A stretch of 64,000 bases of DNA from Bathynomus jamesi (Eukaryota; Arthropoda; Malacostraca; Isopoda; Cirolanidae): NCBI GenBank assembly GCA_023014485.1, contig JAJOZX010003206.1, positions 346,501-410,500 on the forward strand, given 5' to 3'. Numbering within the stretch: the first letter of the stretch is position 1; the number at the start of each line of letters is the position of its first letter. The notes under the pieces were generated by a model. It was not told the origin of the DNA. It saw only the letters and a list, made by a program, of their open reading frames with translations, and ran no database searches. The position numbers and the translations under genes were made by a program. This document shows positions 21,303-31,868 of this stretch, piece after piece.

Positions 21303-21821
21303 CTTCCTTTTATACTGTTTTTAACGTTAATGTCCCACAAATATAACAAAAACTGTCTGGCGAATTTTTGCACTCTCTAGGCATTGTAGCATAACATCAA
21401 TAAAAGCCTGTAAAATAAGAAAATGATAGATCAATTTGCAATTTCACATAATATAGACGTTGTCGGTGAAATATACATAATTTGATAGCTGTTATTCAAT
21501 AATACTCACTTATAGCACCGATTTATGATAAAATATGGCTGACAATTTTGTTTTAAATGATTAATGAAAGAAATTTTTCATAAAATCAAAGTGGAAACAC
21601 AGAGCCGACCACCACCACCACAGCATATGCATGACTGAACAAAATGTAAAAATGCTTCAGAGAACCAGTGGTTCTCAAAATGATACAATGAAATAGGGTC
21701 ATTTTCATAAAATCGGTGGGTGATGCAAATAAATGAGTGTTATTTTCGCAATCTACTCATATAATTAGCCATAGAAATGACGATCTTATTTCCGTTTTTT
21801 TTTCACTGTTGTACAGTGTAA

Positions 21822-22019
21822 TTCATTTTTCTTATTCCTAAGACTACGTGTATTTGTAAAAAAACACTTCAACCCCTCAGTTTTAACTGATTCCCTACCT
21901 TTGGCGAGATAGTTGATATGCCTATTCCTGACATAGTCTGTATTTAAGACTCGAACAGTATTTACTTTACCTATACCCTGATGTTTTATGCCCTCTGTTG
22001 ATCTAAAGTTATCTTTCAA
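21822..22019 (-). pseudogene. CR1-like ORF2 start, endonuclease
   Basis: Minus strand. Contains GLKCFFTNTRSLRNKKNEL, the opening of the APE-like endonuclease in CR1-type LINEs. The stop-free reading ends at the family X insertion, beyond which it continues at 18719. Confidence 0.85.
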
Positions 22020-22640
22020 AATCCCAAAGAACTCACATTTTCCTCCAGAAGCCTCCCATACAAAGGAGTTCCCCTTCCACTAAGATGTAATCCATCCTTA
22101 CTGTAAAGCTTCCTCCTTTCATAAAAATTATCCCACAAATCTATGAACTCAACCCCTTCACTACTTAGCATCCTAACTTTATCATTTAAGGCTAAAATTC
22201 TACTTGTAAACTCCATGCTTACCCCCAATCCTTTGTAAAATGCCCACGACATAGCATTTGCTCTGCTTATTTTTCAAAGTTTCTATCAATTCCCTGTACG
22301 TCTGTTTAACTGCTTCTGAATTTCTGTTTAACTTAAATCTACCATCTTTATCCTTGCTTGTTAAATCATTTATATCTACATGAATTATAATATTACTTCG
22401 GGTTACAGGCAACTTCTTCACTATCTCATTGACTTTAGAAATATTACCACCTGGAATACATATTCTTCTACAGGTTTTTCTTCCCTTATTGCAAAATTCA
22501 TTGTCCTGATTCCTAATAATAGAGTCCCCAACCATGGTAAATTCACACTGTACTGCTTCATCTAAATTCCCTAGTATCTGAAACCTGTTACGAGTTGTTA
22601 CAACATGATTACTATTCTCTCTAATCCTACTCCTTGAATG
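22016..22640 (-). pseudogene. CR1-like ORF1, SGNH/GDSL esterase domain
   Basis: Two overlapping frames encode an SGNH-hydrolase fold: MVGDSIIRNQDNEF (22535, block I GDS), CRRICIPGGNISKV, IIIHVDINDLTS (block III, with D where G is usual), and in the second frame SKDGLHLSGRGTPLYGRLL near 22080 (DxxH block V). The catalytic Ser (GDS), Asp and His are readable. A frameshift near 22230 separates the parts. Esterase domains in ORF1 are known from CR1 elements, where they bind lipid or RNA-protein complexes by proposal. Confidence 0.85.
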
Positions 22641-22780
22641 ACCTTTGACTTTGTGTCATTCATCAGGCCTAACTTTACTTAGACCTGCATCCTTATCACT
22701 AACACTTGGCTTAGGCTTAACTTTACTTGGGCCTGCATCCCTGTCTCTAACACTGAGGCCAGGCTTAGGCTCAACCTCAC
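22641..22780 (-). repeat. 56-bp duplication within CR1-like ORF1
   Basis: Two near-identical units containing TTAGGCTTAACTTTACTTGG-type sequence, consecutive in the linker between the PHD-like and esterase parts of ORF1. Confidence 0.75.
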
Positions 22781-22785
22781 TACAT

Positions 22786-22990
22786 GTTAATTGTGATGCT
22801 ACCTATAGTCCAGATATGAGAGTTAGTGTATTTGGGACTAAACAGGTCATAAAATGTTTAGATTGTAACAAATCATGTGATATTCATCGCATTTCTGCTG
22901 AGCATCTGAAATTTAGTAGTGACAGATTAGTGCCTCTGTTAGCTTTGTGCTTTACAGGTTTACTCATACATGGTGTTTTGCCGGAGGCCA
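22786..22990 (+). pseudogene. LINE C reverse transcriptase, fingers
   Basis: Reads RISAEHLKFSSDRLVPLLAL and FTGLLIHGVLPEAM, the start of the RT finger region of many LINEs (GISAEHLK-type motif). A longer open frame covering 22645-23100 is an accidental fusion of antisense ORF1 of the CR1-like element, this RT piece and the LTR-like repeat. Confidence 0.85.
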
Positions 22991-23888
22991 TGAAAAAACT
23001 ATATAGGGCTCTGGGTTGTTTGCCTGATACCCTCATCCGTTGGAAATTTCCAGCAGATTTCAGTGGAGAGTTAACGACAAAAGCCCTGTTTTTTCGTTAG
23101 AGAGTTATGTATTAGGTCATCCCATAAGTAATGCGGCATTTAAAAAAAAATTTTGTTTCCATTTTTATCATTATTTTACGGATAGAAATCAAACAACTCT
23201 TTGAAGTTATTTATATTTAAATAAATATTTATTTAAATTACTGTTTATTTGCCTTCTGTATTTGCGCTGCCTAATGGTAAAGAAAGGAATTGCTTTACCT
23301 TATTATTTCGTTGGGCCTCGCTTCTGTTTCGATGTAGGGCGCGACGATCTTTTTCGATGTAGGGCCGTGGTACGATGGAGCTACACAATGATTTGACTCG
23401 ATATAACTAATATAGGCAGTCACTATTTAAACACCTGAAGGAACAGGCCTATCCTTCTTATAGTTATTAAGTTTTATGTCAAGAGGATTTCACTCAGAAC
23501 TTATAGGAAGATAAAGGACATCTTCCTTGCTTAAAGCATCGCTGTAACATAAGCAGCTCCAAGCGAGCCGATATAATATAATCTTCATATTTTTATTATT
23601 TGCTGATTTCGCAAAGTTCGTTGACTCGTCTCTCGATGTAATTTTCATAAGTTGGCAGTGGAAAATTTTGAACACAAAATAATAAATTTTATTTTCTTGT
23701 TATGCAGGCCCGATGTCTACATATGGGTTCTATGTACGTATGGCAATTATTTAATTCCCAATAGGCTATGTCGTCAATCCCGAGGCAATTTTGTAGATAT
23801 TTAATTCAATTAATTAATAATTTATATTTAATTAAGAAATAAAGGTACCACATACGATACCATGTTGTAAGCGTGTATAGTTTTTCCA
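22991..23888. repeat. LTR-like repeat R, left copy
   Basis: Matches 28193-28962, with about 120 extra bases near 23115-23240 that begin with mariner-end-like AGGTCATCCCATAAGTAATG. Shared parts include CCTCATCCGTTGGAAATTTC and AAATAAAGGTACCACATACG. Its last 145 bases are repeated again at 24173-24317. Confidence 0.85.
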
Positions 23889-24490
23889 TATACTGGGGGG
23901 GGGGGGGGGTCGGAGAAAAATTTGTATGTTCTAGATTACATTTTTTGACAAACTGTGTAAAAACATGTAAAATGGATTAAAAAGTATGAAGTAGGAATTT
24001 AGGAAGAGAAAGGTTACTCAAGACCTATTTAAATACAAAAGTTGAAGAGGCCAATTATTTAATTCCCAATAGGCTATGTCGTCAATCCCGAGGCAATTTT
24101 GTAGATATTTAATTCAATTTAGGAAGAGAAAGGTTACTCAAGACCTATTTAAATACAAAAGTTGAAGAGGCCAATTATTTAATTCCCAATAGGCTATGTC
24201 GTCAATCCCGAGGCAATTTTGTAGATATTTAATTCAATTAATTAATAATTTATATTTAATTAAGAAATAAAGGTACCACATACGATACCATGTTGTAAGC
24301 GTGTATAGTTTTTCCATATACTGGGGGGGGGGGGGGGGGGGGTCGGAGAAAAATTTGTATGTTCTAGATTACATTTTTTGACAAACTGTGTAAAAACATG
24401 TAAAATGGATTAAAAAGAATGAAGTAGGAATTTAGGAAGAGAAAGGTTACTCAAGACCTATTTAAATACAAAAGTTGAAGAGGCCAACTT
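23889..24490. repeat. Nested duplications with two poly-G tracts
   Basis: 24001-24120 and 24121-24240 are a 120-bp tandem pair differing at one base. A larger unit starting 23745 and again 24173 repeats the end of R plus the following internal sequence. Poly-G runs of 15 (23895-23909) and 20 (24323-24342) bases mark the two copies. This could be real slippage or an assembly artefact. Confidence 0.85.
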
Positions 24491-24949
24491 CTCAAGTTTA
24501 GTTAAAGTTATGTCAATCAGTTTGACTCCCCTTAGGTATAGAAAATTTATGGAATTAAAGTAAAGTTATTAAGCATTTTAACTTTGCTCAATTTGTGTAA
24601 GGTTTATAAGTCACCACTCACCAGTCTTAATTTTTTCTTGTAAAAGTTTTCTGGCTTTCAAAGCAGTCTTTCTTTGAGGCCTGTCTGGTTTACTAATGTT
24701 GTTTTGAAGTTTTGTTGTTTTGTTTTGTTAACGATTTATGTTTTGAAGTGATTTTTACGATGGTGAATTAATTGAAATGTACTGTACTTCCATGTTGAGT
24801 TGTTTGGTTAAAAGAGTTTGTACTGTATTCAAACCTCCTACCACTCCAGACTAGTCAATACCCGTAATTTTAGTAGAGTAAATGTTACTCCTCCACAGGT
24901 ACATCTGGAGGGCTTGGGGCTTTGAATCCTGTATTGTTTTTGTGTTGTT

Positions 24950-25385
24950 TGGTCTCTGGCCAAGGGAGGCCATAAGACCGTTGTTGTTTGGCCCATAGCC
25001 AAGAGAGGCCATAAGACCCTTGTAATAGTTTGCCCTATGGCCAAGAGAGGCCACAAGAGCCTTGTTGAATAGTTTTGGCTATGGCCAAGGGAGGCCATCA
25101 GCCCCTTGTTGAATAGGTTGGGCTATGGCCAAGGGAGGCCATCAGCCCCTTGTTGAATGCGTTGGGCTATGGCCAAGGTAGGCCATCAGCCCCTTGTTGA
25201 ATATGTTGGGCTATGGCCAAGGTAGGCCATCAACCCCTTGAATAATTTTGGCTATGGCCAAGGTAGGCCATCAGCCCCTTGAAATAGTAGTTTGGGCTAT
25301 AGCCGAAGTAGGCCATAAAACCCTTTAGAGTAGAGTAGTTTGGGCTATGGCCAAAGTAGGCCATAAAACCCTTTAGAGTAGTTTG
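24950..25385. repeat. About 44-bp tandem repeat, 10 units
   Basis: Consensus includes GGCTATGGCCAAGGTAGGCC and ATCAGCCCCTTGTTGAATA. The core TGGCC-N6-GGCCA is an inverted repeat in each unit. Units lengthen and diverge to the right. Confidence 0.9.
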
Positions 25386-25528
25386 TATGTGCCACTGTCT
25401 AACCATATAATTTTTGGCACAAAATTATGTGCACAGAACCAGAGCGCAGCAAGAAAAGCTTTTACTCTCCGATCCTTGGTTTTGTTCAGACAGGTTGTTG
25501 TGTTTGAGACACATGGAAAGAGTACAGT

Positions 25529-25561
25529 GTGTGTGTGTGGTGTGTGTGTGTGTGTGTGTGT

Positions 25562-25618
<57 letters not shown>

Positions 25619-25625
25619 TATAATA
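25529..25625. repeat. (GT)n-(AT)n compound microsatellite
   Basis: GT run 25529-25568 followed by AT run 25569-25623. Confidence 0.97.
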
Positions 25626-26002
25626 ATTTTGCATTCCTCTGAATCCAGTTGGTCTTCAAAAACTTGGATTCACCACCAGTGAAGTCAATACCCGTAGTTA
25701 TGATTGAGTAAATGTTGGTCCTACAGGTAGGTCTGGAAGGTTTGGAGTTTTGAAGGAATCCAATCTGTTTGCAAGGAATGTATGTGTCTGTTAATGAAAT
25801 CTGTTGAGTGATTCTTCCTTGAAAGAAGAATTGGATGCTTGGAGTTGTATGTATATATTTATATACTGTATATATGTGTGCAAATGTATATTTTGTTGTA
25901 GGGTTTTATTTTTGAGTTTTGTGTTAGGTTAACCAATTTGGCTGAGTAAAGTTCTTCAAATGTTGCATTTGAGACCCTTATATCAAGCCTTGTCTGTTTT
26001 AT

Positions 26003-27395
26003 GCCTAAATGTGAAATAGGACTTAGAATAGGTTGCGCCTATATGTCAAATAGGACTTAGAATAGGTTGCGCCTATATGTCAAATAGGATTTAAAATAGG
26101 TTGCGCCTATATGTCAAATAGGACTTAAAATAGGTTGCGCCTATATGTCAAATAGGACTTAAAATAGGTTATGCCTATATGTCAAATAGGACTTAAAATA
26201 GGTTGCGCCTATATGTCAAATAGGACTTAGAACGTGTTGCGCCTATATGTCAAATAGGACTTAGAATAGGGTTACGCCTTTATGTCAAATAGGACTTAGA
26301 ATAGGGTTACGCCTTTATGTCAAATAGGACTTAGAATAGGTTGTACCTATATGTCAAATAGGACTTAAAATAGGTTGTGCCTATATGTGAAATAGGACAA
26401 AATAGGTTGTGCCTATATGTCAAATAGGACTTAGAATGTGTTACGCCTATATGTCAAATAGACTTGGAATAGGTTGCGCCTATATGTCAAATAGGACTTG
26501 GAATAGGTTGCACCTATATGTCAAATAGGACTTGGAATAGGTTGCGCCTATATGTCAAATAGGATTTAAAATAGGTTGTGCCTATATGTGAAATAGGACT
26601 TAGAATGTGTTACGCCTATATGTCAAATAGGACTTAGAATGTGTTACGCCTATATGTCAAATAGGACTTGGAATAGGTTGCGCCTATATGTCAAATAGGA
26701 CTTGGAATAAGTTGCGCCTATATGTCAAATAGGACTTTGAATAGGTTGTGCCTATATATCAAATAGGACTTGGAATAGGTTGCGCCTATATGTCAAATAG
26801 GACTTAGAACGTGTTGCGCCTATATGTCAAATAGGACTTAGAATAGGGTTACGCCTTTATGTCAAATAGGACTTAGAATAGGGTTACGCCTTTATGTCAA
26901 ATAGGACTTAGAATAGGTTGTACCTATATGTCAAATAGGACTTAAAATAGGTTGTGCCTATATGTGAAATAGGACAAAATAGGTTGTGCCTATATGTCAA
27001 ATAGGACTTAGAATGTGTTACGCCTATATGTCAAATAGACTTGGAATAGGTTGCGCCTATATGTCAAATAGGACTTGGAATAGGTTGCACCTATATGTCA
27101 AATAGGACTTGGAATAGGTTGCGCCTATATGTCAAATAGGATTTAAAATAGGTTGTGCCTATATGTGAAATAGGACTTAGAATGTGTTACGCCTATATGT
27201 CAAATAGGACTTGGAATAGGTTGCGCCTATATGTCAAATAGGACTTGGAATAAGTTGCGCCTATATGTCAAATAGGACTTTGAATAGGTTGTGCCTATAT
27301 ATCAAATAGGACTTGGAATAGGTTGCGCCTATATGTCAAATAGGACTTGGAATAGATTACGCCTATATGTCAAATAGGACTTGGAGTAGGGTTAA
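26003..27395. repeat. 34-bp satellite, about 41 units, higher-order structure
   Basis: Unit: GCCTATATGTCAAATAGG followed by ACTTAGAATAGGTTGC. Each unit has two inverted repeats, CCTAT-N7-ATAGG and TAGG-N5-CCTA. A block of 17 units starting 26221 recurs from 26798 with one unit lost, so units were duplicated as groups of about 577 bp as well as singly. Confidence 0.93.
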
Positions 27396-27429
27396 GAATA
27401 GGAGTTATGTGGGTGTAGGTTTAATTTTA

Positions 27430-28165
27430 ATTTTGTGATGTTACAGTTCTGAGTTGAATTTTGTGATGTTACAGTTCTGAGTTGAATTTTGTGATGTTAC
27501 AGTTCTGAGTTGAATTTTGTGATGTTAATGAGTCTTATGAGTAAGTTAAATTGCTGAAATAAATTTTATAACCTACACCACAGGTTGAATTATAAAGTTA
27601 GTGTTTTTAGTTAGGATAGGCCTTGAATGTAAAGAGTAGGGCCTACTTTGTGAGGTAGGCTTTTTGTATATTGAAATTGCAAATTGTAGTGTTTGAAGTA
27701 GGCCTTTGGTGTATAAGTATGTTAGGTCTATTAGGTAAGGTAAAGTGGGCGTACTAAATATACTTATGTTGAAATTGGTCTCTTTTATAGGACCTAAAAT
27801 AAGTTAAGCCTGTTAAATCAACAAGGCTTTGTTTTGATTTAAAGAGTAGGACCTATTAAATAGGCTTAATGTGAAGTGGCCCTACTAAATAGGCTTAGGT
27901 TGAAATTTGGCCTAGCTTTATAGGACCTAAAATTAGTTAAGCCTGTTAAATGAACAAGGCTTTGTTTTGATTTAAAGAGTAAGACCTATTAAATAGGCTT
28001 AATGTTGTGGGCCTACTAAATAGGCTTAGGTTGAAATGGGCCTATTTTTATAGGACCTAAAATGAGTTACGCCTGTTAAATGAACAAGCCTTTGTTTACG
28101 GTTAGTGTAAAGGTAAAATTTGTGTTAGTGTAAAGGTAAAGTTTGTGTTAGTTTAAAGGTAAAGG
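27430..28165. repeat. Further short tandem repeats (28, about 120 and 27 bp)
   Basis: 27432-27520 holds about four copies of a 28-bp unit with TGATGTTACAGTTCTGAG. 27600-28090 holds two to three copies of a roughly 120-bp unit with CCTATTAAATAGG palindromes and AAGCCTGTTAAATGAACAAG. 28095-28165 repeats TTAGTGTAAAGGTAAAGTTT. Confidence 0.85.
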
Positions 28166-28192
28166 GATCGGCTCCCCACACGGGCCACCATA

Positions 28193-28962
28193 TGAAAAAC
28201 TATATAGAGCTATTGGCTGAGTGCCTGATATCCTCATCCGTTGGAAATTTCCAGCAGATTTCAGTGGAGAGTTAACGACAAAAGCCCTATGTTTTTTCGT
28301 TAGAAAGTTATGTATATGTAGGTCTTCAAAGGACCTCTGTTTATTTGCCTTCGGTATTTGCGCTGCCTACTAGTAAAGAAAGGAATTGCTTTACCTTATT
28401 ATTTCGTTGGGCCTCGCTTCTGTTTCGATGTAGGGCCGTGGTACGATGGAGCTACACAATTTGTTGACTCGATGTAACTAATATAGGCAGTCACTATTTA
28501 AACACCTGAAGGAACCAGCCTATCCTTCTTATAGTTATTAAGTTTTATATCAAGAGGATTTCACTCAGAACTTATAGGAAGATAAAGGACATCTTCCTTG
28601 CTTAAAGCATCGCTGTAACATAAGCAGCTCCGAGCGAGCCGATATAATATAATCTTCGTATTTTTATTATTTGCTGATTTCGCAAAGTTCGTTGACTCGT
28701 CTCTCGATGTAATTTTCATGAGTTGGCAGTGGAAAATTTTGAACACGAAATAATAAGTTTGATTTTCTTGTTGTTATGCCGGCCAGATACCTACATATGG
28801 GTTCTATGTACGTATGGCAATTATTTAATTCCCAATAGGCTATGTCGCCAATCCCGAGGCAATTTTGTAGATATTTAATTCAATTAATTAATAATTTATA
28901 TTTAATTAAGAAATAAAGGTACCACATACGATACCATGTTGTAAGCGTGTATAGTTTTTCCA
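28193..28962. repeat. LTR-like repeat R, right copy
   Basis: 770 bp, direct repeat of 22991-23888 without the mariner-like segment. Followed immediately by the resumed LINE C RT. Confidence 0.85.
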
Positions 28963-30102
28963 TACCTTTGTTTTGGTGCCAGTACTAAAAGATAAAAAGG
29001 GTAAAATCACCAGTAAGGATTACTATAGGCCAATAGCCTTCGCCAGTATTATGTATAAGGTGTTTGAATATATACTTATTAACAGACTTGAATGTTACCT
29101 GTATACTAGTGATAACCAATTTGGTTTCAAAAAGAAACAGTACTGATATGTGTGTGTATGCCTTGAAGGAAATGGTGTGTAAATACCAAACTCTACATGC
29201 TAATGTATTTTTGTGTTTCCTGGATGCCTCTAAAGCATTTGAGCGTGTTAATCATGACAACTTATTCATGAAACTTGTAAATCGTAATGTACCTGGTTAC
29301 TTGGTCCGTATATTAATATTCTGGTATAATCACCAAACAGTGATTGTAAGATGGGGGTGGGGTTAATTCAGAGCTATTCTCTGTGACCAATGGTGTCAGG
29401 CAGGGAGGGATACTATCCCCCTACTTATTCAATGTTTATATGGATAATCTATCTGCTGTGCTGAACACCTGTAAAATAGGCTGCTATATTGGTACAATGA
29501 TTGTTAATCATCTGATATATGCAGATGATCTATTTCTTATTTCTCCATCTGTAAAAGGGCTCAGCACACTTTTGAAGGTGTGTGAAAGGTATGGGAAGGA
29601 TAACGACATAAAATATAATCCTCATAAAAGTCATGTTATGATTATGAGGACCAAGGACTACAAGTGTATAAAATTTCCTGAATTTCAATTAAATGGTATG
29701 GTGCTGTCAGAAGTAACCCAGACTAAGTATCTTGGCCACATACTAACGGATAGTCTTTCAGATGACTGTGATATTCTAAAGCAATGTAGACAATTATACG
29801 TTCAGGGAAATACTTTGGTTAGAAAATTTCATATGTGTACATTAGATGTTAAATTGATTTTGTTCAAAACTTTTTGTACTCAAATGTATACAGCTCATTT
29901 GTGATGGAACTATAGGATGTATAATTTGAGGAAATTATATGTTGCATATAAAAATATTTTTAGGAATTTATTAAGGACTCGAAGACTTGTAAATGGTGCT
30001 CCTTCTAGTGTCAGTATGCTGTTTGTAGTCAATAAGATACCTAACTGTGCCACTGTCATTCGCAATTTTGTATTTAGATTTATCACTAGAAGCCATGGTT
30101 AG
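28963..30102 (+). pseudogene. LINE C reverse transcriptase, palm to C-terminus
   Basis: Reads FVLVPVLKDKKG and YYRPIAFASIMYKVFEYIL, then, from 29064 on, CFLDASKAFERVNHDNLF (first catalytic D), GVRQGGILSPYLFNVYMD, and HLIYADDLFLIS with the catalytic YADD box at about 29515. Frameshifts near 29110 and 29370 and a stop at 29904 break it into three ORFs. Palm residues are all intact, so the RT was disabled mainly by indels and by the R insertion upstream. Confidence 0.87.
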
Positions 30103-30296
30103 TGGACTGGTCTCCAATATATTTTATAAATCTCAAATCTGGAAGCATTAGCGTAGGCAATTGTATATTCATTATACACAGTGATTCATTGGCCTACTTA
30201 GTCAGCGCTCCAGACTATTTCTTAATCTTCTATGGACCTCTTATATAATGTTTGTACCTGTTGAGTCTGAAATAAAGTGTTTGTTTGTTTGTACAT

Positions 30297-30545
30297 CTTA
30301 CATTAGTATTTCCTGTATAAGACTCAGTTTCTGGCCTAACTGTTACCTTAATTTCACTAGTTGCACTATCAATCATAGGGCCAACTAACTTAGGCCCACT
30401 AGACTCTGAGCTACCAGCTTCTTAAACCTTGCCTTGAGCATGTCCCTAACCTCAGCTAAACACTTACTGCAAAACCACAAAATATTTGGTGACTTCATAC
30501 CCATGTACATTTGTTCTGTAATTTTGATACAGGCTGAGTGATACT
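30297..30545 (-). pseudogene. CR1-like ORF1, PHD-like zinc finger
   Basis: Minus-strand reading from 30545 gives KYHSACIKITEQMYMGMK and SPNILWFCSKCLAEVRDML, the second half of a PHD-type finger (H-x2-C ... C-x2-C). The first half was removed or displaced by the BEL insertion at 30546. The chain continues at 22785 after LINE C. A stop lies near 30400. Confidence 0.75.
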
Positions 30546-30897
30546 TGTTATTTTATTTATTTTGATTGGGTTCAGAATCCCAGCTGAGCCTTGAACGGTC
30601 AAGGCCTAAGTTAAGCTAGACTAAAACAAACTTACAGATTACGGACATGGAGGTCATATTAGGTCCTACCTCAGGGTTGCTGACCCGGTGTGGGCCTACG
30701 CCTCATTAGTATAAAATAAAACAAAAGGGGCCCTATTTATGGTCTTCTTTGTAAACCTTGCAACAACAACACAACCTACACCATTGCATGGTGCAACAAT
30801 CTTGTATCTAAACAAACAAACTGAATTGCAATAGCTCTCTATAAAACCACGCACTGCAAGTGCCACATTCAACAAACGAGTAGGAAGGACGCTCCAG
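30546..30897 (-). repeat. BEL/Pao left copy, 3' LTR
   Basis: 352 bp; minus-strand TGGAGCGTCC to AATAACA. Homologous to 58531-58918, which is longer by a few short indels. It is preceded on the minus strand by a G-rich tract (TTTTTGGGGGGCAC), a plausible polypurine primer site. Confidence 0.85.
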
Positions 30898-30997
30898 TGC
30901 CCCCCAAAAATGATGCCACAAAAGCCCAAAAATGCTAGCTCTAAATTAAGTGAATTTTTCACTAACCTTACAATTATGAGATGGATACAGAGCTGGG

Positions 30998-31165
30998 CAA
31001 TAAATACATTGAATGTATTTAAATACTAAATACTAAATACATGGGAGAAATGTATTTAAATACTAAATACTAAATACATTTTACGAATGTATTTAGATAC
31101 TAAATACAAAATACATCAATTGTATTTAAATACATTTGTAAATACATTTTAAATACATACAAATT
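30998..31165. promoter_or_regulatory. hAT subterminal repeats, left
   Basis: At least eight ATTTAAATAC or ACTAAATAC motifs in 170 bases, mirrored at 39830-39990. Clustered subterminal motifs in hAT elements are usually transposase-binding sites. Confidence 0.7.
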
Positions 31166-31287
31166 TTAACATATGCATTCACTAATTCATGAGTAACAAC
31201 AATATAAAATGCTTGATAAAGGATAAAGAAATAGTACAATCTAATTTCCGATTATATACTTCCCTTTTTAGAACAAAACAAACACAA

Positions 31288-31470
31288 TAGTCCAGGCAAT
31301 CTAGAGCAAAAATAGCTTCAACCTGGGCAAAATTGCTTCAGAAGCTTTCTAAACTGTTTCCAGCTCAGGAACCATTGCAGAATAACATATCCAAAATCCG
31401 ACAAAATTGGACCCCGGGAACACCCCCAAAAATGAAATTCAAAATGGCGGACTGGCAGTTTCCTACGAAA
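31288..31470. repeat. Left inverted repeat of nuclease-CXC element
   Basis: Contains GAAGCTTTCTAAACTGTTTC and AAATTCAAAATGGCGGACTG; inverse of 36445-36615. Confidence 0.88.
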
Positions 31471-31868
31471 TACAATAAATTTTAATTTCGCTTTGTAGAG
31501 AGAGTTATGACGTTTTTCTTGATCAGTAAAATGTTTTAAAACACATTTTCGTTTCTAAATTAACCTATATGACACTAAAAATTGTATTAGGCGGCTAGTA
31601 TTAAACTATGACGTCACGTATGTAAATAAAATATACTGTATGGAGTGTATGTGAGAATGGACATTGCTACATCTTTATAAACTTATATTATATACAACTC
31701 TTTAATTCCTACTACCCACTATCAAATCTGCGTATTTGTGCTTGTCATTTTCTTTAAAACTGTTATTATGTACTCCTTTTAAATACTGCAACACAGTTTA
31801 TTAATTTGTGTTTTCTGTTTCAGACTGACTCGGTGTACGGCTGACTCGGTGTGCGTCCGCCTTCAAGA

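Larger units (their letters stand above)
18720..21818 (-). mobile_element. Family X element, copy 1
   Basis: A 3099-bp element with ends CACTGTACAACA (18720) and its inverse at 21818. Each side has TAA on the plus strand (18717-18719 and 21819-21821), a 3-bp target duplication that read on the minus strand is TTA. Excising it with one TTA restores the CR1-like frame. It carries a decayed minus-strand gene homologous to 36908-39173 and a nested hAT-type MITE (19631-20222). The unrelated insertion sites and shared ends of the two copies show this is a mobile family. Confidence 0.88.
22991..28962. mobile_element. LTR-like composite around hairpin satellites
   Basis: Two directly repeated 770-900-bp sequences (22991-23888 and 28193-28962), each starting TGAAAAA and ending TTTTTCCA, flank 4.3 kb of non-coding tandem repeats. 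TG...CA termini and a sequence resembling a tRNA-primer site on the minus strand (TGGTGGCCCGTGTGGGGA, two bases inside the right repeat) fit an LTR element without genes. A polypurine tract in matching orientation is not obvious, and CCAT on both outer sides could instead be the target copy of a repeat with 11-bp inverted ends. It splits LINE C. Confidence 0.68.
22786..30291 (+). mobile_element. LINE C, non-LTR retrotransposon split by LTR-like insertion
   Basis: A 5'-truncated non-LTR element on the plus strand made of 22786-22990 and 28963-30291. It ends with an AATAAAGTG signal and a short (TTTG)n tail. TACAT occurs on both sides (22781-22785 and 30292-30296), and taking out one copy restores the CR1-like ORF1 frame, so it inserted in that LINE. 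The two coding parts join in RT: HGVLPEAM before, FVLVPVLKDKKG after. Clade not decided by eye. Confidence 0.82.
5041..30545 (-). mobile_element. CR1-like LINE, fragmented by later insertions (total span)
   Basis: One non-LTR retrotransposon can be traced in pieces on the minus strand from 30545 (5') to about 5041 (3'): 30545-30297, 22785-21822, 18719-18541, 7845-6461 and 6034-5041. Removing the intervening elements together with one target copy restores continuous domain order: PHD-like finger, SGNH esterase, endonuclease, reverse transcriptase. At three joins the reading frame also lines up. ORF1 with esterase/PHD domains followed by an endonuclease-RT ORF2 is characteristic of CR1-group LINEs. 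The 5' end is cut by the BEL element at 30546. Confidence 0.82.

Noticed and set aside
22645..23100. 151-codon ORF as a gene
   Set aside because: It fuses antisense CR1-like ORF1, the start of LINE C RT and the beginning of the R repeat; it spans two insertion junctions.
23490..23675. 61-codon ORF conserved in both R copies (also 28561-28746)
   Set aside because: Conservation is at DNA level because R is duplicated; the protein has no recognisable features.
25383..25682. ORFs across the GT/AT microsatellite
   Set aside because: Low-complexity translation (CVCV..., YIYI...) open in several frames on both strands.
26003..27395. CRISPR-like array of 34-bp repeats
   Set aside because: Repeats are contiguous with no variable spacers, and the context is eukaryotic retrotransposon DNA; this is a satellite.
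30696..30962. 88-codon minus-strand ORF
   Set aside because: It lies across the BEL LTR and its edge; chance frame.
31611..31640. Possible promoter of the nuclease-CXC gene
   Set aside because: The region between the inverted repeat and 31869 is AT-rich and no specific core promoter motif could be defended.
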